DNA from: a virus
DNA length: 64,000 nt
Direction: 5' to 3' (one strand)
Virus record (IMG/VR): IMGVR_UViG_3300042923_001201
Span: 1-64,000 of that record
Below the pieces are notes generated by a model that saw only the letters and a program-made list of their open reading frames with translations, ran no database searches and was not told the origin of the DNA. Of the stretch, positions 5,661 through 14,552 are shown in pieces. Both the position numbers and the translations under genes were made by a program. Each line of letters begins with the position of its first letter. The stretch's first letter is position 1.

Positions 5661-5807
5661 ATGGAAATTACTCATGAAGAAGTATTTGAATATGTTTATA
5701 ATAATCTTATTAAAAGAGGCCTCGCTCCCTATAAAGACGACGTTGACGAAATTGTCGATGTATTTTTCGATCTTATGGAGGATTTGGGCATAGGTGAATC
5801 GGAATAA
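5661..5807 (+). CDS. Small acidic hypothetical protein (48 aa)
   Basis: ATG at 5661 behind GAAGGTG. Helical and strongly acidic (EEVFEYV, DDVDEIVDVFFDLMEDLG), with no recognised family. Located between HNH and terminase small subunit in the same operon, so perhaps a packaging accessory. Confidence 0.6.
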   Translation: MEITHEEVFEYVYNNLIKRGLAPYKDDVDEIVDVFFDLMEDLGIGESE

Positions 5808-5828
5808 ACAACCTGAGGAGGTTATTTA

Positions 5829-6332
5829 ATGGCTCGACAAAAGAAGCCAGCCTCATTAAAAGCAGGTAAATCTGAAACAAAAGAACAATTAGCAGTTCGT
5901 GAAGAAATTGAAAAGCAATTGTTAGGTGGAACCGACAAAATTGCAACTGTTCCATCTCATTTAAATGATTTGGCACAAGTATATTATCAATTTCTTGTTA
6001 ACGAACTTGAAATTGGTGGTCTTTTGTCAAATTTGGATATACCATTGCTTGAACAAACTGCAGACACACTTAGCAAGATAAGAGAATGTGACTCTGCATT
6101 GAATCAACAAGGGCTGGTATTATCAGGAGTGGACAGATACGGACATGATTATGCTAAGGAAAATCCGTATGTAAAGATTAAAATGGGTTACCTCAATCAG
6201 TTCAGGAACTTGGCCAACCAATTAGGTTTGTCGCCATCATCTCGTGCTGCATTAGCAAGCAAAAAGATTGATAAACAAGCTGAAGAGGAAGATCCATTGT
6301 TAAAGGTCTTGCGCGGAGAATCAATAGATTAA
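5829..6332 (+). CDS. terS: Terminase small subunit, P27 family (167 aa)
   Basis: AGGAGG precedes ATG 5829. The protein shows the P27-type small terminase pattern: a basic N-terminus, L-A-x-x-Y-Y-x-F at about residues 47-55, a helical region D-x-x-L-L-E-Q-x-A-D, and the conserved NPYVKI and L-G-L-S-P-S-S-R-A sequence at the end of the domain. It recognises phage DNA and hands it to the large subunit encoded 18 bases downstream. The combination HNH - TerS - TerL is a standard packaging module. Confidence 0.9.
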   Translation: MARQKKPASLKAGKSETKEQLAVREEIEKQLLGGTDKIATVPSHLNDLAQVYYQFLVNELEIGGLLSNLDIPLLEQTADTLSKIRECDSALNQQGLVLSGVDRYGHDYAKENPYVKIKMGYLNQFRNLANQLGLSPSSRAALASKKIDKQAEEEDPLLKVLRGESID

Positions 6333-6350
6333 GGGCTGAGGTGATAGGCA

Positions 6351-8054
6351 ATGGATATAAAAACTCACAAAGCCTACCAATATGCTGAAGCCGTCGTTAG
6401 TGGTAAAATCGCAACTAGTAAATACGTAAAAAAGCAGTGTCAAAAATTCTTCAAAGACCTTGAAGATCCTGATTGTAAATTCTTTATTGATGAAAAAGAC
6501 GTAGAGAAGATTACAATGCTAACGAAGTTGATTAATATGGCATCAGGACCTGCTGCAGGTAAACCCGCACATGACGCTTTAGCAGGCTTTCAATGGTTCT
6601 TTATAATTAATGCTTTGTGTTGGAAACATAAGACTAATTCGGAAAAAAGACGCTATGAGAAATCTGTATTGCTCATTGCCCGTAAATCAGGAAAATCATT
6701 CTTAGTGGGCCTTATCTTTATTATCCTACTATTAATTGAACCACAGTTTTCAGAATTTTACTCTGTTGCTCCTGACCGCGAACTTTCTTCAATTGTTAAA
6801 AAAGAGTTAGAGCAAATGATTTCATCGTCTCCTCTAATTTCAAAGCACTTTCAGACTACAAGAGCTGAAACAAGGTGCTTGGCAACAAAGAGTAAGTTTG
6901 TACCACTGGCAACATCTGAAAACCGAATGGATGGACGGAAAGCAAACGTATTCGTAGCCGACGAAGTCGGAGCACTAAGAAACAGATATCCAATTGATGC
7001 CATGCAATCATCTCAGATGAATATGATTAACCGTACTGGCATACTTATTTCAACAGCATATGAATCTTTAAATAACCCTATGACTGAAGAAATGGAATAT
7101 TGTGAAAAAGTTCTTGATGGAATTATTGACGATGAGGAAACATTTGCCTTACTTTATAAACCAGATGATAGTAAAGATTGGTTGAGTGATAAATCACTTA
7201 TCGAAGCAAATCCACTTATTGTTGACGTTCCTGAGAACTATGATTATCTTGTTAAGCAACGTAAAACAGCAATAGAAATGCCTGGTTCTAAAAAGAACTT
7301 TTTAACAAAGCATATGAACATATTCGTTGATGGAGACGATTCAGAAGTATATGTCTCAACCGACGATTTAAGAAAGTGTAAAATTGATAGTTTCGATTGG
7401 CGTGGCAAAGCCGTATATCTCGGCCTTGACTTGTCGCTTTCAAACGATAATACAGCTGTTAATATGACTCATTATGATTTTGAAACTAAAACATTTTATG
7501 CAAAGACTTGGGCGTTTATACCAAATGAAGGTGTAGACAATAAGTCAAAAATTGAAAAAATTGATTATAGAATGATGGCCGAAAATAAATACGCCTTCCT
7601 CTGCGGTGATCGGATTATTAGTTATAAGTTCGTTGAGGACTTTATACTTAAACTCGAAGAAGCATATGGTGTAAATATCAAAGGCATTGGCTATGATAAG
7701 TATAACGCTGTTTCATCTGTAAATAGATTGGCAGAAGAAGGAAACTATGATGTAATTGAGATTAAGCAACACTCAGGCACATTGCATCCTGCTACAAAAC
7801 TTCTTAAAGAGTCTATTCTTGAAGAAAAATTTGCGTATGAACAAAACAGACTATACGAAATCAACTTTTCAAACGCTCGTGAAGTTAGGGATACTAACCT
7901 TAACAGTTATATAAATAAGAAAAAATCAACAGGTAAAGTCGATATGGTCGCGGCAACAATAAACTCGATAGTACTTTGGATTCAAGAGATTGAAGAAGGT
8001 ACGAGTGTTTATGATAGAGATAGTCGCGAAGAAGAGGCCTTTATCTTCCTATAA
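6351..8054 (+). CDS. terL: Terminase large subunit (567 aa)
   Basis: ATPase and nuclease motor that translocates DNA into proheads. Walker A ARKSGKS at residues 110-116 and Walker B FVADE at 201-205 are intact; the RNase-H-like nuclease domain begins at about 355 (YLGLDLSLSND, metal-binding Asp), with further acidic residues (GIGYDKY, DMVAATINS). Length 567 is normal for the HK97/phage YonF-like terminase group. Start ATG 6351 has GAGGTGAT upstream. Confidence 0.95.
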   Translation: MDIKTHKAYQYAEAVVSGKIATSKYVKKQCQKFFKDLEDPDCKFFIDEKDVEKITMLTKLINMASGPAAGKPAHDALAGFQWFFIINALCWKHKTNSEKRRYEKSVLLIARKSGKSFLVGLIFIILLLIEPQFSEFYSVAPDRELSSIVKKELEQMISSSPLISKHFQTTRAETRCLATKSKFVPLATSENRMDGRKANVFVADEVGALRNRYPIDAMQSSQMNMINRTGILISTAYESLNNPMTEEMEYCEKVLDGIIDDEETFALLYKPDDSKDWLSDKSLIEANPLIVDVPENYDYLVKQRKTAIEMPGSKKNFLTKHMNIFVDGDDSEVYVSTDDLRKCKIDSFDWRGKAVYLGLDLSLSNDNTAVNMTHYDFETKTFYAKTWAFIPNEGVDNKSKIEKIDYRMMAENKYAFLCGDRIISYKFVEDFILKLEEAYGVNIKGIGYDKYNAVSSVNRLAEEGNYDVIEIKQHSGTLHPATKLLKESILEEKFAYEQNRLYEINFSNAREVRDTNLNSYINKKKSTGKVDMVAATINSIVLWIQEIEEGTSVYDRDSREEEAFIFL

Positions 8055-8069
8055 GAGAGGAGGAGAATT

Positions 8070-9404
8070 GTGGGATTATTTGACCGTTTTAGTTCAAAAA
8101 AAGCAAAAGAAGATAGAAGTATAGTGAGTTATTCTGGTGCTACGTCTACTGGAACAATTTTTTCTATGTTTTCAACAGCTACCGCAATTACGGAAGAACA
8201 AGCTATGAAAATTCCATCAGTTGTTGCTTGTACAGAGTTAATTAGTGGTTCTATAGCACAATTACCTATCTATCTCTATAGAGAAAACGAACAAGGCGAA
8301 GTTGAAAGAGTACCTAACGATAATCGAGTTTTTCTTCTTAATAGTGAACCAAACGATATGTTGAACGGTTTTAACTTTAAAAAGAAAATAATTAAGGACT
8401 ATTTGTTTTATGGTGTTAGTTACACAAAGAAAGAAATGGATAGGAATAATATATTAGAGCTCCATGCTCTTGATATGAATAATGTTCAGGTAACTAAGTA
8501 TATCATAGATGGATATAAGTTTGATGCTGATGTAAAGCTAACATATACAGGTGCAGACGATAACCATAAACAAAAAGTATTTAAACCTCACGAACTGATC
8601 ATGGTAACTCGCGATAGTGAAGATGGATTCACAGGTAGAGGCATACTTAATTCTGGTACAGATTTACTTCAGTTAGCTATAAATGAAATTGAGTATAGTT
8701 CAAACGTTCTTAAAAATGGCGCATTGCCTATTGGTGTGATTGAAACTGCTGCTAAACTATCAGAGACTGCAATTAAACGCTTACGCGCAGGTTGGGAAAC
8801 TCTATATGGTGGTTCGAAGAATGCTGGTAAAACAGTAATTCTTGAAGAAGGTCTTTCATATAAACCAATAAGTTTAAAACCTAATGATATGCAACTAAAT
8901 GACAGCAAAAAGGTAACTATTGCTGAAATTGCAAGACTATTTAATGTTCCTGAGAGTATGCTAAATGCTGATGCAAACAAATACGCTTCCAATGAACAAA
9001 ATAATCTACACTTCCTACAATATACACTGGCTCCGATAATTACATCATTAGAGTCAGCTCTTGACAAATCACTCCTTTTGGAAGAAGAAAAGCAAGCAGG
9101 ATATTATTTCCGCTGCGATGTTAGTGAAATTCTTCGTACAACTGAAAAGGAAAAAATTGAATCAGCCACACTGGGACTGAGTAAAGGAATCTTCTCGATG
9201 AATGAAACTCGCTCCAAATTTGACATGCACAAACTCAAAGACGATTACTTTATTTGGTCGTTAGGTAATGTATTGTTTAATCCTGCTACAGGTGAGATTA
9301 TTGTACCTAACATGCAAGGTAGTGCTGATTTAGATGATCCTATAAGTTCCCAAAATGTGAACAATGTTAAACAGCCAGTAAACAAGGGCAAAGGAGGTGA
9401 GTAG
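8070..9404 (+). CDS. Portal protein, HK97 family (444 aa)
   Basis: GTG start behind GAGAGGAGGAG. Contains the HK97-portal signatures: MKIPSVVACTELISGSIAQLP near residue 45, the clip/stem region E-L-H-A-L-D, and P-E-S-M-L-N in the second half. It forms the dodecameric ring at the capsid vertex through which DNA is packed. Sits between terminase and protease in canonical order. Confidence 0.93.
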   Translation: MGLFDRFSSKKAKEDRSIVSYSGATSTGTIFSMFSTATAITEEQAMKIPSVVACTELISGSIAQLPIYLYRENEQGEVERVPNDNRVFLLNSEPNDMLNGFNFKKKIIKDYLFYGVSYTKKEMDRNNILELHALDMNNVQVTKYIIDGYKFDADVKLTYTGADDNHKQKVFKPHELIMVTRDSEDGFTGRGILNSGTDLLQLAINEIEYSSNVLKNGALPIGVIETAAKLSETAIKRLRAGWETLYGGSKNAGKTVILEEGLSYKPISLKPNDMQLNDSKKVTIAEIARLFNVPESMLNADANKYASNEQNNLHFLQYTLAPIITSLESALDKSLLLEEEKQAGYYFRCDVSEILRTTEKEKIESATLGLSKGIFSMNETRSKFDMHKLKDDYFIWSLGNVLFNPATGEIIVPNMQGSADLDDPISSQNVNNVKQPVNKGKGGE

Positions 9405-9407
9405 ATA

Positions 9408-10277
9408 ATGAAAATGGAATTGCGTATGGCTCCTATGAACATTGAGACTACTGAAGATGGTTCCCTAAAAGTTTCAGGTTATGTAAATAAAACTGAACAA
9501 TGGAGCGAACTGCTTGGTCGAAGAGACAGGTTCAAAGAAAAGATTAGTAAAGGAGCCTTTACTCGAGCAATAGATAAGTCAAATGAAATTCATTTCTTGG
9601 CCGAACATGACGGTAATAAAATATTGTCTTCGACAAGAAATAATTCGTTGGAACTGCGAGAAGATGAAGTTGGTTTGTTTATGAGCGCAGAAATTTGTCC
9701 AACCTCATGGGGTAAGGATTATTATGAACTTATTAAATCAGGTATACTTAACAATATGTCTTTTGGGTTCAGAGCTGTTAAGGACGCATGGAAAAAAGTT
9801 GATGGTTATTTTGAAAGAACTGTTAATGAACTCGAACTATTCGAGGTTTCTGTGGTTCGAGATCCTGCCTACTCACAATCGTCAATATCAGCACGAGGAA
9901 TTGACCTAGTAGAAGATGAAGTGCCTAGTTCTGAACTAAACCTTAGGACAATTGAAATAAGATCTGATGCAGATATTGAAGCAATTGCTAAAAAATTGTT
10001 TGAGATGATTACAAACAATGCTAAAATTGCTGAAGGTCATGAAAAAGACGAAACCGCTGAAGAAAAAACAGAGGAAGTAGTTGAAACAGAAGAAACTGTC
10101 GAAGTCAATGAGGAAATCTCTGATACGGAAACTAAGATTGAAGAAGATAGCAAAGAATTAGACGTTGAGGAACCTGTTGAAAAAACAGAAGAAACTGAAA
10201 TCGTCGAAACTGAAGCTAATACTCAAACTGAGGCTGACAAAATCAGAGACTTTATTAAAAAATATAAAGAAGTATAA
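9408..10277 (+). CDS. Prohead protease, HK97 family (289 aa), with long acidic tail
   Basis: Serine protease of the herpesvirus-assemblin fold: His67 in LAEHD and Ser118 in NNMSFGF, followed by F-E-V-S-V-V-x-D-P-A-Y. Residues 1-190 are the protease. The remaining 100 are almost pure E/T/K (for example TEEVVETEETVEV) and are probably a scaffold-like or disordered extension, longer than usual. It would mature the capsid protein encoded next. Ribosome site AGGAGGT; starts 4 bases after the portal stop. Confidence 0.92.
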   Translation: MKMELRMAPMNIETTEDGSLKVSGYVNKTEQWSELLGRRDRFKEKISKGAFTRAIDKSNEIHFLAEHDGNKILSSTRNNSLELREDEVGLFMSAEICPTSWGKDYYELIKSGILNNMSFGFRAVKDAWKKVDGYFERTVNELELFEVSVVRDPAYSQSSISARGIDLVEDEVPSSELNLRTIEIRSDADIEAIAKKLFEMITNNAKIAEGHEKDETAEEKTEEVVETEETVEVNEEISDTETKIEEDSKELDVEEPVEKTEETEIVETEANTQTEADKIRDFIKKYKEV

Positions 10278-10295
10278 ACATAGGAGGATTTTTAA

Positions 10296-11462
10296 ATGAA
10301 TAAAAATCTTAAGGCACTAATCGAAAAACGAAATGCTACTCTTGATCAACTTGATCAATTGGCTAATACTGTTGAAACTGAAGTTCGTGGTTTGACTGCA
10401 GATGAAGATGCTCTGGTAGCTCAACTACAGGCTGATGTTGATAGTTTGGATAAGGCTATTAAATTGGCCGAACAACGTACCAAAGAAGGTACTGTTGTAG
10501 AAGATAAGGAGGATCGCTCTGTGGAAAAAGATCTGCAATATGAAATTCGCGCGGTCGAACAATTCCTTCGCAAACAAGAAGGCGAAGAAGTTCGTACCGT
10601 TACTGCTGGCGCTGCCCCAGGTTCATTGACTGTTCCTGTAAATCTTTCTAATTTGATTGTTGAGAAACTTTTTGAAGTTGCTGCTCTCTTCTCTCGAACT
10701 CGTTCATTTACGCCAGTTAATGGTACTCTAGAAGTTCTGCGTGAACAAACCATTGGTACCGCCGGTTTCGTTGGGGAACTGACAAACCTTGCTGCTAATG
10801 ACTTCACAATGGACAAGGTTCGTCTTACTCAAAAGCGGGCTGGTACCGCCATTGAACTGTCCCAACACATCATCAACGACTCTGGTATTGATGTAGTTGG
10901 TTATGCAATTAATCTGTTGGCTCGCCGTTTGGCACTTACCCTGGACCGTAACGTCCTTCAAGGTACTGGTGATGCTAATAACCAATTCGAAGGTATTCTC
11001 GGTCATGCAGATATCGGTTCTGTAGTAACTGCTGCAGCTGGTGCTGTTGGTACTGACGACCTGCTCGACCTGTATAACTCTCTGCACCCAGAATATCAAG
11101 GTGGAGCCGTGTTCGTTGTTAACCGTTCTACTTTCAGCAAGATTGTTAAGTTGAAAGATGCTAACAACCAGTACTACTTCGTTCGTGATATTACAGCTGC
11201 TGGTGCCGGTTATCGTCTGTTTGGTCTGCCTGTACTGATCACTGATGCTATGCCTGATATTGCTGCTGGTGAAACGCCTGTTCTTTTCATCAACTTCAAC
11301 GAAGCATACGCCACAATGATCAAGAAAGGTCTGAACCTGCAACACATCTTCGGAGATACACAACAAGCACTTCGTGGTTCCCACCTGCTGCTGCTGGACG
11401 GTTACTTCGACGGTAAGGTTCTTAACCCAGACGCCGCCAAGTTCCTCGAAATCAAAGCCTAA
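10296..11462 (+). CDS. Major capsid protein, HK97 family (388 aa)
   Basis: N-terminal coiled-coil delta domain (residues 1-95) with a processing region near RTVTAGAAPGS, then the HK97 fold (NGTLEVLREQTIGTAGFVGEL, GTGDANNQFEGILGH, the A-loop GYRLFGLPVLITDAMP). It is followed by a terminator, and its codons are more C/G-ending and regular than its neighbours, as expected of the most abundant protein. The protease encoded upstream would remove the N-terminal domain. Confidence 0.95.
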   Translation: MNKNLKALIEKRNATLDQLDQLANTVETEVRGLTADEDALVAQLQADVDSLDKAIKLAEQRTKEGTVVEDKEDRSVEKDLQYEIRAVEQFLRKQEGEEVRTVTAGAAPGSLTVPVNLSNLIVEKLFEVAALFSRTRSFTPVNGTLEVLREQTIGTAGFVGELTNLAANDFTMDKVRLTQKRAGTAIELSQHIINDSGIDVVGYAINLLARRLALTLDRNVLQGTGDANNQFEGILGHADIGSVVTAAAGAVGTDDLLDLYNSLHPEYQGGAVFVVNRSTFSKIVKLKDANNQYYFVRDITAAGAGYRLFGLPVLITDAMPDIAAGETPVLFINFNEAYATMIKKGLNLQHIFGDTQQALRGSHLLLLDGYFDGKVLNPDAAKFLEIKA

Positions 11463-11481
11463 TTTATTAGGTTCACAAAAT

Positions 11482-11519
11482 GCGGATCTGCTCAATTTGA
11501 GTGGGTCCGCTATTTTTTT
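11482..11519 (+). terminator. Rho-independent terminator after the capsid gene
   Basis: GCGGA/TCCGC outer stem with inner CTCAA/TTGAG pairing, then seven T. The next gene starts 18 bases later with no obvious promoter, so partial read-through probably sets its level below that of capsid. Confidence 0.85.
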
Positions 11520-11536
11520 ATATAAGGAGGAAGAAT

Positions 11537-12886
11537 ATGCTATTTAAAGTTAAACAGAATATGATGTTACACAATTTAGACTTAGAAGTTGGTGAAGTTT
11601 ACAACTCGAATGATTTTCCTCCAGGCCTTTATGAAAGTTTAAGTTCTGCAGGGATATTGGATGATTCATATAAGGCACTTGCGGAGCTGGTTGGAACTGG
11701 TAGTGGGGGTGGGGCTAGTGAAGAACAAATGGCCGAAATTAATCAAAAAATTTATGACCTGCAATTACTCGCAGGTGGAATAAGTTTGGCTCCTTCCACA
11801 AGTGAAACAATTACTGTCTCAGGCAGTGTTGTAAGATTAACATCAAACTCTGCTTTCACACGGGCTGTAGTTAGTATTGATAATAATTCAGTAAGGTTCT
11901 TTACTACAGGAGCGTCGCCCACAATAACAAGTGGTCATTTAGTAAGTCCAGGAGATATAGTTTTACTTCACGGCACTTCAGAGATTGATAATTTTAAGGC
12001 AATAGCTGTTAGTGGTCAAGCATCGTTGCAAGTAACCTATTATGTTGATGCAGACGGATCAATTCCTTCTACCCCTAAGGGCTTTACAATAGTCGAAGGC
12101 GATAAAAGTTTAGTTCTTTCCTGGACAGCGAATACTGAATCCGATCTATTGGGTTATAATGTATATCAAAACGGTGTTAAGGTTGCAAATGCAATTACAG
12201 GAACCTCTCACACAATAACAGGACTAACAAACGGAACTCAATATAGCGTGCAGGTATCTGCTGTTAATTTACAAAACGCAGAATCACCGAAAACTCCTGC
12301 AATAACAGGCACTCCTTATGATGTTAAATTGAAAGTCAATGATACATTTACAAGAGCAGACAATGCAACCTCGATGGGAACATCTGAATCAGGTCAGTCA
12401 TGGTCGGGTCTTGGTGGAACGTGGGGTATTATTGATGGTCAAGCGTATAATCCAAGTGCGACAAGTAATGGTGCTGTTGTAATTGAATCAGGAGTAAAAG
12501 ATGGTTCGGTTGAAGCAAATGTATTAATGGTTAGTGCGAACAGTACTTCAGACTTCGCAGGTCTTGTGATTAGAGCTGCAGATGCTGCGAACTTCATAAG
12601 TATAAGAGGCGATTCCTTAAGTCGTTTCGTTGTACACAAGAGAATAGCGAACGTATCTACAGTTCTTGGATATGCTTCAAAAACCTATACAGCCGGTCAA
12701 GTCCTGAACGTCAAATTAGTATTTAATCAAAAGAATATAGAAGTGTACTTTGATGGCACAAAGAGTACCACTATAACTCTTGATGATTCAGACTATCAAG
12801 TGTTCAAAGACAACACCAAGCACGGACTGTATAGTAAATCATTTGCAGGACAACGGTGGGATAACTTCCAAGTTAGATCGCTGTAA
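11537..12886 (+). CDS. Capsid-associated adhesin: FnIII plus LamG-like domain (449 aa)
   Basis: Start at 11537 behind AAGGAGG; the upstream in-frame ATG lies in the terminator. Residues 1-170 are an unrecognised small-domain region (MLFKVKQNMMLHNLDLEVGE resembles short head-completion proteins). Residues about 178-265 are a fibronectin type III domain (W-T-A-N-T-E-S-D, Y-N-V-Y-Q-N-G, L-T-N-G-T-Q-Y). Residues about 270-449 are a concanavalin/LamG-like beta sandwich (DTFTRADNA...FAGLVIRAAD...WDNFQVRSL). Position after capsid suggests a head decoration protein binding carbohydrate. Confidence 0.75.
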   Translation: MLFKVKQNMMLHNLDLEVGEVYNSNDFPPGLYESLSSAGILDDSYKALAELVGTGSGGGASEEQMAEINQKIYDLQLLAGGISLAPSTSETITVSGSVVRLTSNSAFTRAVVSIDNNSVRFFTTGASPTITSGHLVSPGDIVLLHGTSEIDNFKAIAVSGQASLQVTYYVDADGSIPSTPKGFTIVEGDKSLVLSWTANTESDLLGYNVYQNGVKVANAITGTSHTITGLTNGTQYSVQVSAVNLQNAESPKTPAITGTPYDVKLKVNDTFTRADNATSMGTSESGQSWSGLGGTWGIIDGQAYNPSATSNGAVVIESGVKDGSVEANVLMVSANSTSDFAGLVIRAADAANFISIRGDSLSRFVVHKRIANVSTVLGYASKTYTAGQVLNVKLVFNQKNIEVYFDGTKSTTITLDDSDYQVFKDNTKHGLYSKSFAGQRWDNFQVRSL

Positions 12887-12907
12887 TAGTGAAAGGAGAG
12901 TTTATTA

Positions 12908-14050
12908 ATGCAAATTATAAAAGGCTCGGCATCTTCTACACCAACGCCTTCGCCCACTCCTATTGCTGCTACTAGCAAAAAGATGATAGCTACGGGCGGA
13001 CATAATAGCATTAATTTATCATCTGACCCAGCAGATAATAACTGTACGTATGTTGTTAGGCATACGTGCAGATCTGCATGTGTTGATGTTCAGTTAATGT
13101 GGATTAATTATTATGCAAGTTCGGGCGACAATGTAGGAAGCGATCCCGTAACAATCAAATCAAGTATTGTTTATGAAGGAAGCGTCTATCCTATAAGTTT
13201 TAATGGACGAAGATCAGTTGTAATTGATCCGGGGACAACAGTAACCTCGGATAGCATCGGTGTTGAAATGAAAGAAGGAGACATTTTTTATACAAGAACG
13301 TTTGTGAGTGTCCCTGAAGGTGGTAAGTTTCCACAAGGCTATGTTACTACACCAGCAAAAGGCGAAGGTAAAACTGCAGGAGATGTTGTAGATTCAGCTA
13401 CAGGTCATAGCACTAATGTAGATTCAGCATTTAATCCTATCGTTATTATCGGAACTGAAAAAACTCCTAGACCATCTGTACTCCTTATGGGTTCAAGTAC
13501 TATGGAGGGGGCGGGGGATAGTTTTGATGGTGGTGGATTTGGTGAGCGTGCTTTTTCAGAGTTTGCCTGGACAAATATAAGCCGGGGTGGCGAAAGTGCA
13601 TATCATAATACTAGTGTAAGGAAGCAATTCCGCGCTCAGACATATAAATATGCAACTCATGCCGTTATTTACTATGGTTCCAACGATATTGGTGGGACTG
13701 CAGTACCAACAATCAAAGCTAACTTCCAAGCAATATGGGATGCATTGGCAGCGAGAGGAATTAAAGTCTGGCACTGTACGATTAACCCTAAGCCTAACGT
13801 GTCAGAAGGTGTTCAGACAATTAATACTACTGTTGAACAGCGAAGACAAGAAATTAACACTTGGCTAAAAACTTTGCCTGCACCACTTACAGGATGTCTT
13901 GATGTTAATGTTCCCGTAGAAGACTCTAGTAACCCAGGACTGTGGAAACCTGAATACTTGGCTGATGGCACTCATACGAACCAAGCTGGCCAAACAGCGA
14001 TTGCTAACTATATAAAAGCTACTTATATAGATACAGGTTTGTTTAAGTAA
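12908..14050 (+). CDS. SGNH/GDSL-type esterase, probably virion-displayed (380 aa)
   Basis: Residues 1-185 form a beta-rich N-terminal domain with a P-T-P-S-P-T-P linker. The catalytic domain shows SGNH blocks: LLMGSST (nucleophile Ser, 195-198), a glycine in ISRGGES, YYGSND (257-260), and DGTHTN near 352 (Asp-His pair). Such hydrolases remove acetyl groups from polysaccharides. The gene follows the capsid and decoration genes, so the enzyme may sit on the head; a promoterless position after 11537 implies co-transcription. Confidence 0.8.
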   Translation: MQIIKGSASSTPTPSPTPIAATSKKMIATGGHNSINLSSDPADNNCTYVVRHTCRSACVDVQLMWINYYASSGDNVGSDPVTIKSSIVYEGSVYPISFNGRRSVVIDPGTTVTSDSIGVEMKEGDIFYTRTFVSVPEGGKFPQGYVTTPAKGEGKTAGDVVDSATGHSTNVDSAFNPIVIIGTEKTPRPSVLLMGSSTMEGAGDSFDGGGFGERAFSEFAWTNISRGGESAYHNTSVRKQFRAQTYKYATHAVIYYGSNDIGGTAVPTIKANFQAIWDALAARGIKVWHCTINPKPNVSEGVQTINTTVEQRRQEINTWLKTLPAPLTGCLDVNVPVEDSSNPGLWKPEYLADGTHTNQAGQTAIANYIKATYIDTGLFK

Positions 14051-14058
14051 TATCAGAG

Positions 14059-14094
14059 CAGGAGAAATTTTATTTTAAGTTTCTCCTGTTTCTT
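14059..14094 (+). terminator. Rho-independent terminator
   Basis: Perfect nine-pair stem CAGGAGAAA/TTTCTCCTG (14059-14067 with 14080-14088) followed by TTTCTT. Ends the head-gene transcript. Confidence 0.85.
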
Positions 14095-14132
14095 GGTTTA
14101 CAAAATCTCCTAAAAAGGACATATCATATGTA
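14094..14132 (+). promoter_or_regulatory. Late-class promoter for the tRNA cluster and tail genes
   Basis: TGGTTTACA (TTTACA 14097-14102), 16 bases, ACATAT (14119-14124), then CATATGTAAGGTA. It matches the promoter at 5061 in sequence and spacing, starting 6 bases after the terminator stem ends. Confidence 0.65.
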
Positions 14133-14142
14133 AGGTAGTTAT

Positions 14143-14217
14143 AGTCGTGTAGCTCAATGGTAGAGCAGAGTGCTGTTAACACTAAGGTTACAGGTTCGAG
14201 TCCTGTCGTGACTGCCA
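14143..14217 (+). tRNA. tRNA-Asn(GTT)
   Basis: Full cloverleaf: acceptor AGTCGTG with CGTGACT (two G-T pairs), D-arm AGCTCAATGGTAGAGCA, anticodon loop CTGTTAA, T-arm ACAGG-TTCGAGT-CCTGT, encoded CCA. Confidence 0.93.
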
Positions 14218-14218
14218 T

Positions 14219-14297
14219 ACAGGTGTAGAGGAGTTTGGCCGTCCTCGCTTCCCTTGGAAGGAAGAAATCGCAGGTTCAAATCCTGCCACTTGTACCA
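14219..14297 (+). tRNA. tRNA-Pro(TGG)
   Basis: Acceptor ACAGGTG with CACTTGT, five-pair anticodon stem CTTCC/GGAAG around CTTGGAA, T-arm GCAGG-TTCAAAT-CCTGC, encoded CCA. One base separates it from tRNA-Asn. Confidence 0.92.
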
Positions 14298-14298
14298 T

Positions 14299-14370
14299 GG
14301 CGCGTTAGTCAAAGGGTTAAGACATCAGACTTTCAATCTGAAATTACGGGTTCGAGTCCCGTACGCGCAA
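14299..14370 (+). tRNA. tRNA-Glu(TTC)
   Basis: Acceptor GCGCGT with ACGCGC, anticodon stem TCAGA/TCTGA around CTTTCAA, T-arm ACGGG-TTCGAGT-CCCGT. Unlike the other five it has no encoded CCA, so it needs host CCA-adding enzyme. Confidence 0.9.
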
Positions 14371-14380
14371 TTTTATTTAA

Positions 14381-14445
14381 TTGTAAGGCGAAATGCCATT
14401 GGTTCACTTCTCGCTAGTGATTAAATGAGGCACCAACGATAAGGC
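14381..14445 (+). ncRNA. Nested hairpin between tRNA-Glu and tRNA-Tyr
   Basis: TTGGT/ACCAA (14399-14403 with 14432-14436) encloses a perfect TCACT/AGTGA hairpin (14404-14420) with a seven-base loop. It has no acceptor or T-arm. It could be a remnant of a lost tRNA or a processing signal in the polycistronic tRNA transcript. Confidence 0.35.
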
Positions 14446-14463
14446 CGCCCTCAGCCAAACTAT

Positions 14464-14551
14464 GTTAGAGCTGCAGAGATGGCGATCTGTGACGGGCTGT
14501 AACCCCGTTGTCCTCAGGACTTAGTGAGTTCGAATCTCACCTCTTTCACCA
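14464..14551 (+). tRNA. tRNA-Tyr(GTA) with long variable arm and imperfect acceptor stem
   Basis: Anticodon arm ACGGG-CTGTAAC-CCCGT, variable arm GTCC-TCA-GGAC, T-arm GTGAG-TTCGAAT-CTCAC, encoded CCA. The best 5' strand, GTTAGAG, pairs with CTCTTTC at only five of seven positions (two T-T mismatches), so the 5' end is less certain and function may be impaired. Confidence 0.8.
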
Positions 14552-14552
14552 T

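Noticed and set aside
10728-11495. 255-codon minus-strand frame under the capsid gene
   Set aside because: Antisense shadow of a strongly coding gene; no ribosome site; composition arises from the regular codon use of the capsid frame.
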